A stretch of DNA of 49,019 nt, from assembly GCF_910586915.1 (NCBI RefSeq), contig NZ_CAJULN010000022.1, forward strand, positions 1-49,019, written 5' to 3'. The notes beneath the pieces were generated by a model, which searched no databases, was not told where the DNA came from, and was given only the letters and a program-made list of their open reading frames with translations. The first letter of the stretch is position 1. Every line of letters begins with the position of its first letter. Positions 35,471 to 42,555 of this stretch are shown here, piece by piece. Source of the DNA: an uncultured Bacteroides sp. (lineage in GTDB: Bacteria > Bacteroidota > Bacteroidia > Bacteroidales > Bacteroidaceae). A program made the translations under genes and the position numbers.

Positions 35471-37735
35471 ATGAAATTGAAGACATTTCTAATAGCAGGT
35501 TGTTTAGGAGGAGCATTCACACTTTGTGCCTGCACAGACTCCACCAACGTAAAAGACTACAGTGCTTACGTCAACCCCTTTATCGGAACGGGCGGACACG
35601 GACACACTTTCCCCGGAGCAGTAGTTCCCCACGGTATGATTCAACCCAGTCCGGACACACGGATTGACGAATGGGATGCCTGTTCGGGATATTATTATGC
35701 CGACTCCACCATCAACGGTTTTTCGCATACACACGTAAGCGGTACCGGCTGTTGCGACTATGGAGATGTGCTGCTCATGCCTACGGTGGGGAAGCAACGC
35801 TATCTGACTACCGACCCTAAAAGTCAGACACTTGCCTACGCTTCTGCCTTTTCGCACAAAAATGAAACGGCAGAACCGGGCTATTATTCCGTATTTTTAG
35901 ACACCTATCAGGTAAAAGCAGAGCTATCGGCTACCAGCCGTGGTGCCATCCATCGCTATACTTTCCCCGAAAGCAACGAATCGGGGTTCGTCATCGACCT
36001 GGATTATAGCCTGCAACGCCAAACCAATTCGGAGATGGAAATCGAAGTGATTAGCGACACGGAAATCTGCGGACACAAGAAAACAACTTATTGGGCGTTC
36101 GACCAATACATCAATTTCTACGCCAAGTTCTCCAAACCGTTCTCCTATACGCTTGTCACCGATTCCGTCACGATGGACAACGGAAAGCGGCTTCCTGTCT
36201 GCAAAGCGCTGTTGCATTTCAATACGAAGAAGGACGAACAGGTATTGGTGAAAGTAGGCGTTTCCGCCGTCGACATGGCAGGCGCACGCAAAAATGTCGA
36301 ATCGGAAATCCCCGCATGGGATTTCGATAAGGTACGCAAAGACGCACGTGCCGCCTGGAATCAATACTTGTCGAAAATAGACATCACCACTTCCGACAAG
36401 GACGACAAGACCATCTTCTACTCCGCTCTCTATCATACGGGTATCAGCCCGAACCTGTTTACCGACGCAGACGGGCGTTATTTGGGAATGGACCTTGAAG
36501 TGCACCAGGGAGACACGGCCAACCCTGTATATACCGTATTCTCTCTGTGGGATACTTTCCGCGCGCTGCACCCGCTAATGACCATCATCGACCCCGACTT
36601 GAACAACCAGTTTATCAACTCTCTGATAAAGAAACATCAGGAAGGCGGAATATATCCGATGTGGGACTTGGCTTCCAACTACACCGGCACGATGATTGGC
36701 TATCATGCCGTCCCCGTCATTGTGGATGCCTACATGAAAGGTTACCGTAATTTTGATGCCAAAGAGGCGTACAAAGGCTGCCTGCGTGCCGCCGAGTACG
36801 ATACTGCCAACATCAAATGTCCGGCGTTGGTCGTACCGCACCTCATGCCGAAAGCCAAGTATTACAAGAACACCATCGGCTATATCCCCTGCGACCGCGA
36901 AAACGAATCGGTAGCCAAAGCGCTGGAGTATGCATACGACGACTGGTGTATCTCCATCTTCGCCGAAGCCATGAACGATTTTGAATCGAAAGCCAAGTAC
37001 GAACGTTTTGCCAAAGCATACGAGTTCTATTTCGACAAGTCTGTCCGCTTCATGCGCGGGCTCGACTCGAAAGGCGAATGGCGCACACCGTTCAATCCAC
37101 GTGCTTCGACCCACCGCAACGATGATTACTGCGAAGGAACAGCCTGGCAGTGGACTTGGTTTGTACCGCACGATGTGGAAGGACTGGTCAACCTGATGGG
37201 AGGTGAAGACGCATTTGCCCAAAAGCTCGATTCGCTGTTTACGGCCGATTCGTCGCTCGAAGGCGAGACGACTTCATCGGACATAAGCGGCCTCATCGGA
37301 CAGTATGCACATGGCAACGAACCCAGCCATCATGTGATTCACTTATATAACTACGTAAACCGTCCGTGGAGAACGCAAGAACTGGTAGACAGCGTTTACC
37401 GGAGCCAGTATGCCAACAGCATAGACGGGCTATCGGGCAATGAGGACTGCGGTCAGATGTCTGCATGGTACGTACTCAACTCAATGGGATTCTATCAGGT
37501 ATGCCCAGGCAAACCGGTCTATTCCATCGGTCGCCCCGTTTTCGACAAAGCGGTAGTCAACCTGCCTGATGGAAAGAAATTCAGCATTGTGGTGAAGAAC
37601 AATACGAAAAAGAACAAATACATCGAAAGCATCATGCTGAACGGCAAACCGTTGGATACTCCGTTCTTCAGCCATCAGGATATCACGGCCGGCGGAACGA
37701 TAGAAATCAAGATGACTGACAAACTAAATAAATAG
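35471..37735 (+). CDS. GH92 family glycoside hydrolase (alpha-mannosidase), second paralogue, lipoprotein
   Basis: 754 residues with a lipoprotein signal (lipobox TLCAC, then TDSTN). The same layout as the preceding gene is visible: YVNPFIGTGGHGHTFPGA, GFSHTHVSGTGCCDYGD, FSLWDTFRALHPLMT, GYHAVPVIVDAYMKG, YAHGNEPSHHVIHLYN and GNEDCGQMSAWYVLNSMG. The GHGHTFPGA segment is the commoner GH92 form, while the upstream copy has FTGNTYPGA, so the two may differ in linkage or size preference. The gene ends 3 bp before an Rpn-type gene. No SusCD pair or regulator is beside the two mannosidases in this window. Confidence 0.95.
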   Translation: MKLKTFLIAGCLGGAFTLCACTDSTNVKDYSAYVNPFIGTGGHGHTFPGAVVPHGMIQPSPDTRIDEWDACSGYYYADSTINGFSHTHVSGTGCCDYGDVLLMPTVGKQRYLTTDPKSQTLAYASAFSHKNETAEPGYYSVFLDTYQVKAELSATSRGAIHRYTFPESNESGFVIDLDYSLQRQTNSEMEIEVISDTEICGHKKTTYWAFDQYINFYAKFSKPFSYTLVTDSVTMDNGKRLPVCKALLHFNTKKDEQVLVKVGVSAVDMAGARKNVESEIPAWDFDKVRKDARAAWNQYLSKIDITTSDKDDKTIFYSALYHTGISPNLFTDADGRYLGMDLEVHQGDTANPVYTVFSLWDTFRALHPLMTIIDPDLNNQFINSLIKKHQEGGIYPMWDLASNYTGTMIGYHAVPVIVDAYMKGYRNFDAKEAYKGCLRAAEYDTANIKCPALVVPHLMPKAKYYKNTIGYIPCDRENESVAKALEYAYDDWCISIFAEAMNDFESKAKYERFAKAYEFYFDKSVRFMRGLDSKGEWRTPFNPRASTHRNDDYCEGTAWQWTWFVPHDVEGLVNLMGGEDAFAQKLDSLFTADSSLEGETTSSDISGLIGQYAHGNEPSHHVIHLYNYVNRPWRTQELVDSVYRSQYANSIDGLSGNEDCGQMSAWYVLNSMGFYQVCPGKPVYSIGRPVFDKAVVNLPDGKKFSIVVKNNTKKNKYIESIMLNGKPLDTPFFSHQDITAGGTIEIKMTDKLNK

Positions 37736-37738
37736 TTT

Positions 37739-38659
37739 ATGCAAGAAAAGAAAGAGATAAAGACGGAAGTATTGCAAGACCGGTATATCCGTTTTGACTG
37801 GGCTATCAAACGCCTTTTACGTCAGAAGGCGAATTTTGATGTACTCGAAGGATTCCTCAAGGTAATGTTGAACGAGGATATGAAAATACTTGAGATTCTT
37901 GAAAGCGAAGGGAATCAGGAAAGTGCCGACGACAAATTCAACCGGGTGGATATCAAGGCGCTGAACAGCAAAGGGGAAATCATTATTGTCGAAATACAGA
38001 ACACACGCGAGCTCTATTACCTGGAACGTATTCTTTATGGAGTAGCAAAAGCCATAACCGAACATATATCGTTGGGGGATACTTACTACAAGGTGAAAAA
38101 AATATATTCCATCAGCATTCTTTATTTCGATATCGGCAAAGGTTCCGATTACCTATATCACGGGCAAAACCAGTTTGTAGGTATTCATACGGGCGACCTT
38201 TTGCAAGTGAATGTAAAAGAACGCAACGCTATTGTCAGCCGTACACCGGCAAGTATCTTCCCCGAATATATCCTAATCCGGGTGAATGAATTCGACAAAG
38301 TAGCCGTGACCCCTCTCGACGAATGGATGAAGTATCTGAAAGATGGATTTATCCGACCCGATACTACTGCTCCCGGACTGAAAGAAGCCCGTGAGAAGTT
38401 GAAATATTACTCAATGACTCCACAGGAAAGATATGCGTATGATAAACATATCAATGCGATGATGATACAGAACGATGTATTGGATTCTGCTAAGTTAGAA
38501 GGCAGGATGGAGGGAAGAATAGAAGGTAGAATGGAAGGAAAGATGGAAGAGCGAATTATTATGGCTAAAAACTTCAAAAAATTAGGAGTATCCATAGACA
38601 TCATTTGCGCAGCATCCGGTCTTACTCCTACGGAAGTGGAGCAACTGGACATATCATAA
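37739..38659 (+). CDS. Rpn-family recombination-promoting nuclease / PD-(D/E)XK transposase-like protein
   Basis: 306 residues. The start RYIRFDWAIKRLLRQKANFD matches the conserved N-terminus of PDDEXK_2/Rpn proteins. The nuclease core is NRVDIKALNSKGEIIIVEIQ at 69-87, with Asp71, Glu85 and Gln87 in PD-(D/E)XK positions. Near the C-terminus are four GRMEG-like tetrapeptide repeats (about 255-270), a common feature of these proteins, encoded by a 12-bp tandem repeat. Rpn proteins are DNA endonucleases linked to RecA-independent recombination and phage defence. It begins 3 bp after the GH92 stop and has no visible promoter of its own; no terminal inverted repeats mark it as a transposon. Confidence 0.88.
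   Translation: MQEKKEIKTEVLQDRYIRFDWAIKRLLRQKANFDVLEGFLKVMLNEDMKILEILESEGNQESADDKFNRVDIKALNSKGEIIIVEIQNTRELYYLERILYGVAKAITEHISLGDTYYKVKKIYSISILYFDIGKGSDYLYHGQNQFVGIHTGDLLQVNVKERNAIVSRTPASIFPEYILIRVNEFDKVAVTPLDEWMKYLKDGFIRPDTTAPGLKEAREKLKYYSMTPQERYAYDKHINAMMIQNDVLDSAKLEGRMEGRIEGRMEGKMEERIIMAKNFKKLGVSIDIICAASGLTPTEVEQLDIS
38501..38548 (+). repeat. 12-bp tandem repeat inside the Rpn-type gene
   Basis: Four imperfect 12-bp units encode G-R/K-M/I-E repeats. The purine-rich units stay in frame, so gain or loss of a unit changes the length by four residues without a frameshift. Confidence 0.8.
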
Positions 38660-38693
38660 GATAATAGGATATAAGACCAACAGACAACAATTT

Positions 38694-38735
38694 GCCCGTC
38701 ATTGATAGAATCCACATCAATGACGGGCTTCTTTT
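38694..38735 (+). terminator. Intrinsic terminator of the GH92-Rpn operon
   Basis: GCCCGTCATTGAT (38694-38706) pairs perfectly with ATCAATGACGGGC (38716-38728), followed by TTCTTTT. Confidence 0.92.
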
Positions 38736-38821
38736 ATGGAAACAACTAACAATAAAGCTGTTACATCTGAATAAAAAACTTCCGAATTGTTATATATAAA
38801 GTTCCGTTTGATTGTTCATAA

Positions 38822-38913
38822 ACTATAAATGAAGGCTTTGATTTTATAAATGAAGCCTTCGTTTATAAAAACAAAGCCTTCATTTATAAAAACGAAACTT
38901 GCGTTTATAGTTT
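38822..38913. repeat. 21-bp phased palindrome array in the Rpn/helicase convergent gap
   Basis: Five copies of an A/T core (ACTATAAA, TTTATAAA three times, TTTATAGT) begin at 38822, 38843, 38862, 38883 and 38904, spaced 21, 19, 21 and 21 bp. A 17-bp perfect inverted repeat joins 38824-38840 to 38872-38888 (TATAAATGAAGGCTTTG and its complement), and the outer AAACTATAAA pairs with TTTATAGTTT. The 377-bp gap otherwise holds the terminator at 38694 and, after 38914, nothing I recognise. Confidence 0.88.
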
Positions 38914-39036
38914 GCAATCGGCAAAAAGAAAGATTGCTGCCACTTGCCGAAAAGTTTACATCTAATAAAGGAGAACTTTATCATCGGTCGACTGAGGACG
39001 GGATAGCGGTAAATTCATACCTGATATCCCCATTAT

Positions 39037-40455
39037 CTATTCCACCTGTTCCTTCGGATAATTCACCAGATACAAAGTCTTCGTTGCACGCGTAAACGCA
39101 GTGTACAACCAACGGAAATAATCGGGCGTCAGATACTCGTCCGTCATATATCCCTGGTCTAAAAACACATTCTGCCATTGCCCGCCCTGTGCTTTATGGC
39201 AAGTCACCGCATAGGCATACTTTACCTGTAACGCATTATAATGCGGATCGGCTTTCATCTTCTTCATCCGGCCACGCTTATCGGGAATATCCGCATAGTC
39301 CTCCAACACGGTATAAAACAACCGGTCGTTGTCCGCTTTCGGTAATGCAGGCGAGTCCGAATGTAACGTATCCAACAACAGATTTGCATCCAGTTCAAAG
39401 TCATCCTGGTCGGGAAAACGAAGCGTGACTTCCGCAAAACGAAAACCGTACATTTCACGGGTACGGCGGACACGGCGGACAACAGCTATTTCACCATTGG
39501 CTATGAAGTCCATCTCTTTATACTGCTCCGTCCAGTAATAGTTGTTTTTGGCCACCATCAGCATATCGCCCGTATTCAACTCATCTTCACGCCAAAGAAT
39601 CTGTGTACGTATTCCATTATTATATAAGTTCGCGCGCTTGTTTGAACGGCAAATCACAATCGTTTCATCCATTCCGTCGTGGTCGTAGCAATTGTTCAAC
39701 TCTTCAATCAATTCCGTGCCCGGCACCACCTTTATATCGGGAAAGCCAGTCACCTTAATCTTAGGCAGAGAATAACATTCGTCTGCCGCAATTAATTGCC
39801 TCAACTGCGTAGCGTTCCACAAAATACCCGACTCCTGTACCTGACGGACTACCTGGGTCAAATCGACCTCGCGAATTTCCAGTCCATACCCTTTCAATGC
39901 ATCACCGAAAAGTGCCGGACTCATCTCCTCTCCCACCGGAGGAAGCTGTGCCGTGTCTCCCATCAGCAAAAGACGGCATCCTTGTCCCGAATAGACGAAT
40001 TGCACCAAATCATCCAACAAACGTCCTGTGCCGAACGCACTCCCCGACAGCCCCTCGTTTGAAATCATGGAAGCCTCGTCGACTATAAACAGTGTATTCG
40101 CAGCCAGATTGTCGTTGATTGAAAAATTATTCAGCTCGTTGGAGAAAGACTGTTGTCGGTATATTTTCTTATGAATCGTAAAAGCCGAATGTCGCGCATA
40201 CGCCGAAAAGACTTTCGCCGCACGCCCTGTAGGAGCCAACAATACTGTCTTTTGCTGCAACTGCGACATTGTTTTCACCAGTGCTCCCACAAGAGACGTT
40301 TTACCAGTACCAGCGTAACCTCTGAGCACAAAAACCTCGTCGGCCGAAGCAGACAGAAGAAACTCTGAAAGCGATTTTACAGCAATTTCCTGCTCCAAAG
40401 TTGGTTGGTAAGGAAAATTTTCCTTAATTTGCCTTTCTAAATAGTTATTTATCAT
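39037..40455 (-). CDS. RecD/Dda-like superfamily 1 DNA helicase (AAA family ATPase)
   Basis: 472 residues. Walker A is GYAGTGKTS at about 46-54 and Walker B is FIVDEASM near 121. Further SF1 motifs are LLMGDTAQLPPVG, VICRSNKRAN and, in the UvrD_C_2 region, AYAVTCHKAQGGQW followed by YTAFTRATKTLYLV. It is shorter than RecD of RecBCD and lacks RecD's N-terminal domain, so it is closer to the stand-alone Dda/RecD-like helicases that move 5'-3' and are linked to replication restart or recombination. No recB or recC is nearby. It is divergent from the 40551 gene. Confidence 0.9.
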   Translation of the reverse strand: MINNYLERQIKENFPYQPTLEQEIAVKSLSEFLLSASADEVFVLRGYAGTGKTSLVGALVKTMSQLQQKTVLLAPTGRAAKVFSAYARHSAFTIHKKIYRQQSFSNELNNFSINDNLAANTLFIVDEASMISNEGLSGSAFGTGRLLDDLVQFVYSGQGCRLLLMGDTAQLPPVGEEMSPALFGDALKGYGLEIREVDLTQVVRQVQESGILWNATQLRQLIAADECYSLPKIKVTGFPDIKVVPGTELIEELNNCYDHDGMDETIVICRSNKRANLYNNGIRTQILWREDELNTGDMLMVAKNNYYWTEQYKEMDFIANGEIAVVRRVRRTREMYGFRFAEVTLRFPDQDDFELDANLLLDTLHSDSPALPKADNDRLFYTVLEDYADIPDKRGRMKKMKADPHYNALQVKYAYAVTCHKAQGGQWQNVFLDQGYMTDEYLTPDYFRWLYTAFTRATKTLYLVNYPKEQVE

Positions 40456-40507
40456 TTTTGTACGAGAAAAAAGTTCTCCGAACTATCGTATTTAAATTTA
40501 TTTATTC

Positions 40508-40515
40508 TATTTTTG
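40508..40515 (+). promoter_or_regulatory. Promoter -7 element of the 40551-DUF3822-rsmD operon
   Basis: TATTTTTG at 40508-40515, 36 bp before the first ATG. No clear -33 element is visible. Confidence 0.55.
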
Positions 40516-40550
40516 CGATGCGAATATAACAACTAAAAACATAATTTATC

Positions 40551-41237
40551 ATGAAAACAGTATTTAATATTGTATTAGCGCTCTGTGCTGTTGCACTTGT
40601 TTACATTTGCTACAACAGTATCATGGGGCCTATCAATTTTGAAAACGCAAAAAAAGACAGAGAAAAAGCAGTCATTGCCCGTTTGATTGACATCCGTAAA
40701 GCACAGCAGGAATACCGCACGCTTCACCACGGAATGTACACAGACAAATTCGACACACTGATCGACTTCGTAAAGAACCAGAAGTTGCCGTTCGTTATGA
40801 AAATGGGACAGTTGACAGACAAGCAATTGGAAGACGGTTTGACTGAAAAGAAAGCGATGTCTATCATCAACAAAGCGAAAAAGACAGGAAGATATGACGA
40901 AGTTAAGAAATGGGGACTTGAAAACTTCAAACGCGACACCCTGTGGGTAGCCGTTATGGATACTATTTTCCCGAAAGGATTCAACGCAGACTCCATGAGA
41001 TACATTCCTTACGGAAACGGTGCTCAGTTCGAAATGAACGTCAAAAACGATACAGCAAAATCAGGTGCTCCCGTATTCTTGTTTGAAGTAAAAGCTCCGT
41101 ACGAAACTTATTTGAACGGACTTGACCCACAGGAAATCATCAACTTGAAAGACCTTCAAAACAAATTGGGTAGATACTGCGGTTTGATGGTAGGTTCTAT
41201 CGATACTCCGAACAATGGTGCTGGAAACTGGGAATAA
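40551..41237 (+). CDS. Single-pass membrane protein of unknown function
   Basis: 228 residues. A membrane segment lies at about 5-22 (FNIVLALCAVALVYICYNSI), with the rest, rich in Lys and charged helices, presumably outside the cytoplasm. After the anchor, IARLIDIRKAQQEYRTLHHG followed by MYTDKFDTLIDFVKNQKL resembles the N-terminal helix pattern of type II secretion/pilin-like proteins, where an anchored helix precedes a small globular part, but no prepilin peptidase site is seen. I do not recognise a family with confidence. Its stop and the DUF3822 start overlap by one base (TAATG), so the two are translationally coupled, with rsmD third. Confidence 0.75.
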   Translation: MKTVFNIVLALCAVALVYICYNSIMGPINFENAKKDREKAVIARLIDIRKAQQEYRTLHHGMYTDKFDTLIDFVKNQKLPFVMKMGQLTDKQLEDGLTEKKAMSIINKAKKTGRYDEVKKWGLENFKRDTLWVAVMDTIFPKGFNADSMRYIPYGNGAQFEMNVKNDTAKSGAPVFLFEVKAPYETYLNGLDPQEIINLKDLQNKLGRYCGLMVGSIDTPNNGAGNWE

Positions 41238-42007
41238 TGATTGATTTTACTAAATCAAAACAATATACTTTATCCATCCGTCTTAGTACGGATGGATTTT
41301 CTTTTTCTATCTACAACCCGATTCACGACGGTTCACTGTCAATCATAGAAAAAGAGATAGAGCCTTCTTTATCTCTCACAGCCAATCTGAAAACTGTTTT
41401 CCAGGAATCGGACTTCTTAAGCCATCCTTACAAACGGGTAAATATCATGATGACCGACAAGCGCTTTACGATTGTACCGTTGGAATTATTTGAAGAGGAA
41501 CAGGCCGAACTTTTGTTTTATCACAACCATCAGAAACGGGAGAACGAAACAGTAATCTACAACATTCTGCAAAAGAACAACCTTGTTGTTATCTTCGGTA
41601 TAAATAAAAGTGCATACACCTTCCTGAAAGAACAATATCCCGAAGCCCGCTTCTATGCTCAATCTACCGCGCTCATCGACTGTTTTTCCGTCAGAAGCAG
41701 ATTGGGGAACAACAAAAAGATGTATGCCTCCATACGCCGGAACGGAATCGATGTCTACTGTTTCGAACGGGGACATCTCCTTCTCGCCAACTCCTTTGAA
41801 TGCACACACAAAGAAGACCGCATCTACTATCTGTTGTGCGTATGGAAACAATTAGAATTCAATCAGGAACGGGATGAGTTGCACCTCACCGGAACGCTTC
41901 CGGACAAAGAATTTCTGCTCAATGAATTGAAAAAGTTTATCTTGCAGGTCTTCATCATGAGTCCTGCTGCTAATATCGATATGCAAGCCTTATTAATATG
42001 CGAGTAA
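41237..42007 (+). CDS. DUF3822 family protein
   Basis: 256 residues, no signal peptide. The fold pattern (a short beta/alpha first half, VPLELFEEEQAELLFYHNH, then the YAQSTALIDCFSVRS region and repeating Ile/Val strands) resembles DUF3822, a Bacteroidetes family thought to be actin-like/ASKHA-like ATPase relatives with no assigned function. It overlaps the upstream gene by one base and rsmD by ten, so its expression is tightly coupled to both. A role next to rRNA methylation is suggested only by position. Confidence 0.75.
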   Translation: MIDFTKSKQYTLSIRLSTDGFSFSIYNPIHDGSLSIIEKEIEPSLSLTANLKTVFQESDFLSHPYKRVNIMMTDKRFTIVPLELFEEEQAELLFYHNHQKRENETVIYNILQKNNLVVIFGINKSAYTFLKEQYPEARFYAQSTALIDCFSVRSRLGNNKKMYASIRRNGIDVYCFERGHLLLANSFECTHKEDRIYYLLCVWKQLEFNQERDELHLTGTLPDKEFLLNELKKFILQVFIMSPAANIDMQALLICE

Positions 42008-42531
42008 TCAGCGGTATATACAAACGAAGAAGATTTGACGTGCCACGAACGTTCAAAGCGCGTCCCACAACAGATTTCGCAAAGGAAAATCTGTTCAACG
42101 TACTCAATAACTACATTGATTTTGAAGAAGGGGTGAATGCCCTCGACCTGTTTGCCGGAACCGGAAGCATCAGTATCGAACTCGTTTCCCGAGGATGCGA
42201 TCGCGTTATCAGCATTGAAAAAGAACCGGCTCACCATTCATTCATCACCAAAATCATGAAAGAGGTACAGACAGACAAGTGTCTGCCGATACGCGGAGAT
42301 GTATTCAAGTTTATCAAAAGCAGCCGCGAGCAGTTCGACTTTATCTTTGCCGATCCACCTTACGCCTTAAAAGAATTGGAAACAATACCCGAACTAATCT
42401 TTCAGAACAATCTACTCAAAGAAGGAGGATTATTGGTATTGGAACATGGAAAAGAGAATAACTTTGAAGAAAATCCACACTTCATTGAAAGAAGAGTGTA
42501 TGGAAGCGTAAACTTCTCTCTGTTCCGATAA
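41998..42531 (+). CDS. rsmD: 16S rRNA (guanine966-N2)-methyltransferase RsmD
   Basis: 177 residues. The N-terminus MRVISGIYKRRRFDVPRTFK-like start, with RPTTDFAKENLFNVL, is typical of RsmD. SAM motif I is ALDLFAGTGSISIELVSRG (about 48-66), and the catalytic motif IV is FADPPYA (about 117-123). The enzyme methylates the exocyclic amine of G966 in the 30S P-site region. It overlaps DUF3822 by 10 bp. Its end faces cls with a 24-bp gap, and a hairpin inside the end of cls may serve as its terminator. Confidence 0.95.
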   Translation: MRVISGIYKRRRFDVPRTFKARPTTDFAKENLFNVLNNYIDFEEGVNALDLFAGTGSISIELVSRGCDRVISIEKEPAHHSFITKIMKEVQTDKCLPIRGDVFKFIKSSREQFDFIFADPPYALKELETIPELIFQNNLLKEGGLLVLEHGKENNFEENPHFIERRVYGSVNFSLFR

Positions 42532-42555
42532 GTCACCGCCAAACTATAGAAAGTA

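Noticed and set aside
37739..38659. Insertion sequence around the Rpn-type gene
   Set aside because: No terminal inverted repeats or target-site duplication are visible at the gene edges, and the gene is fused closely to the GH92 operon.
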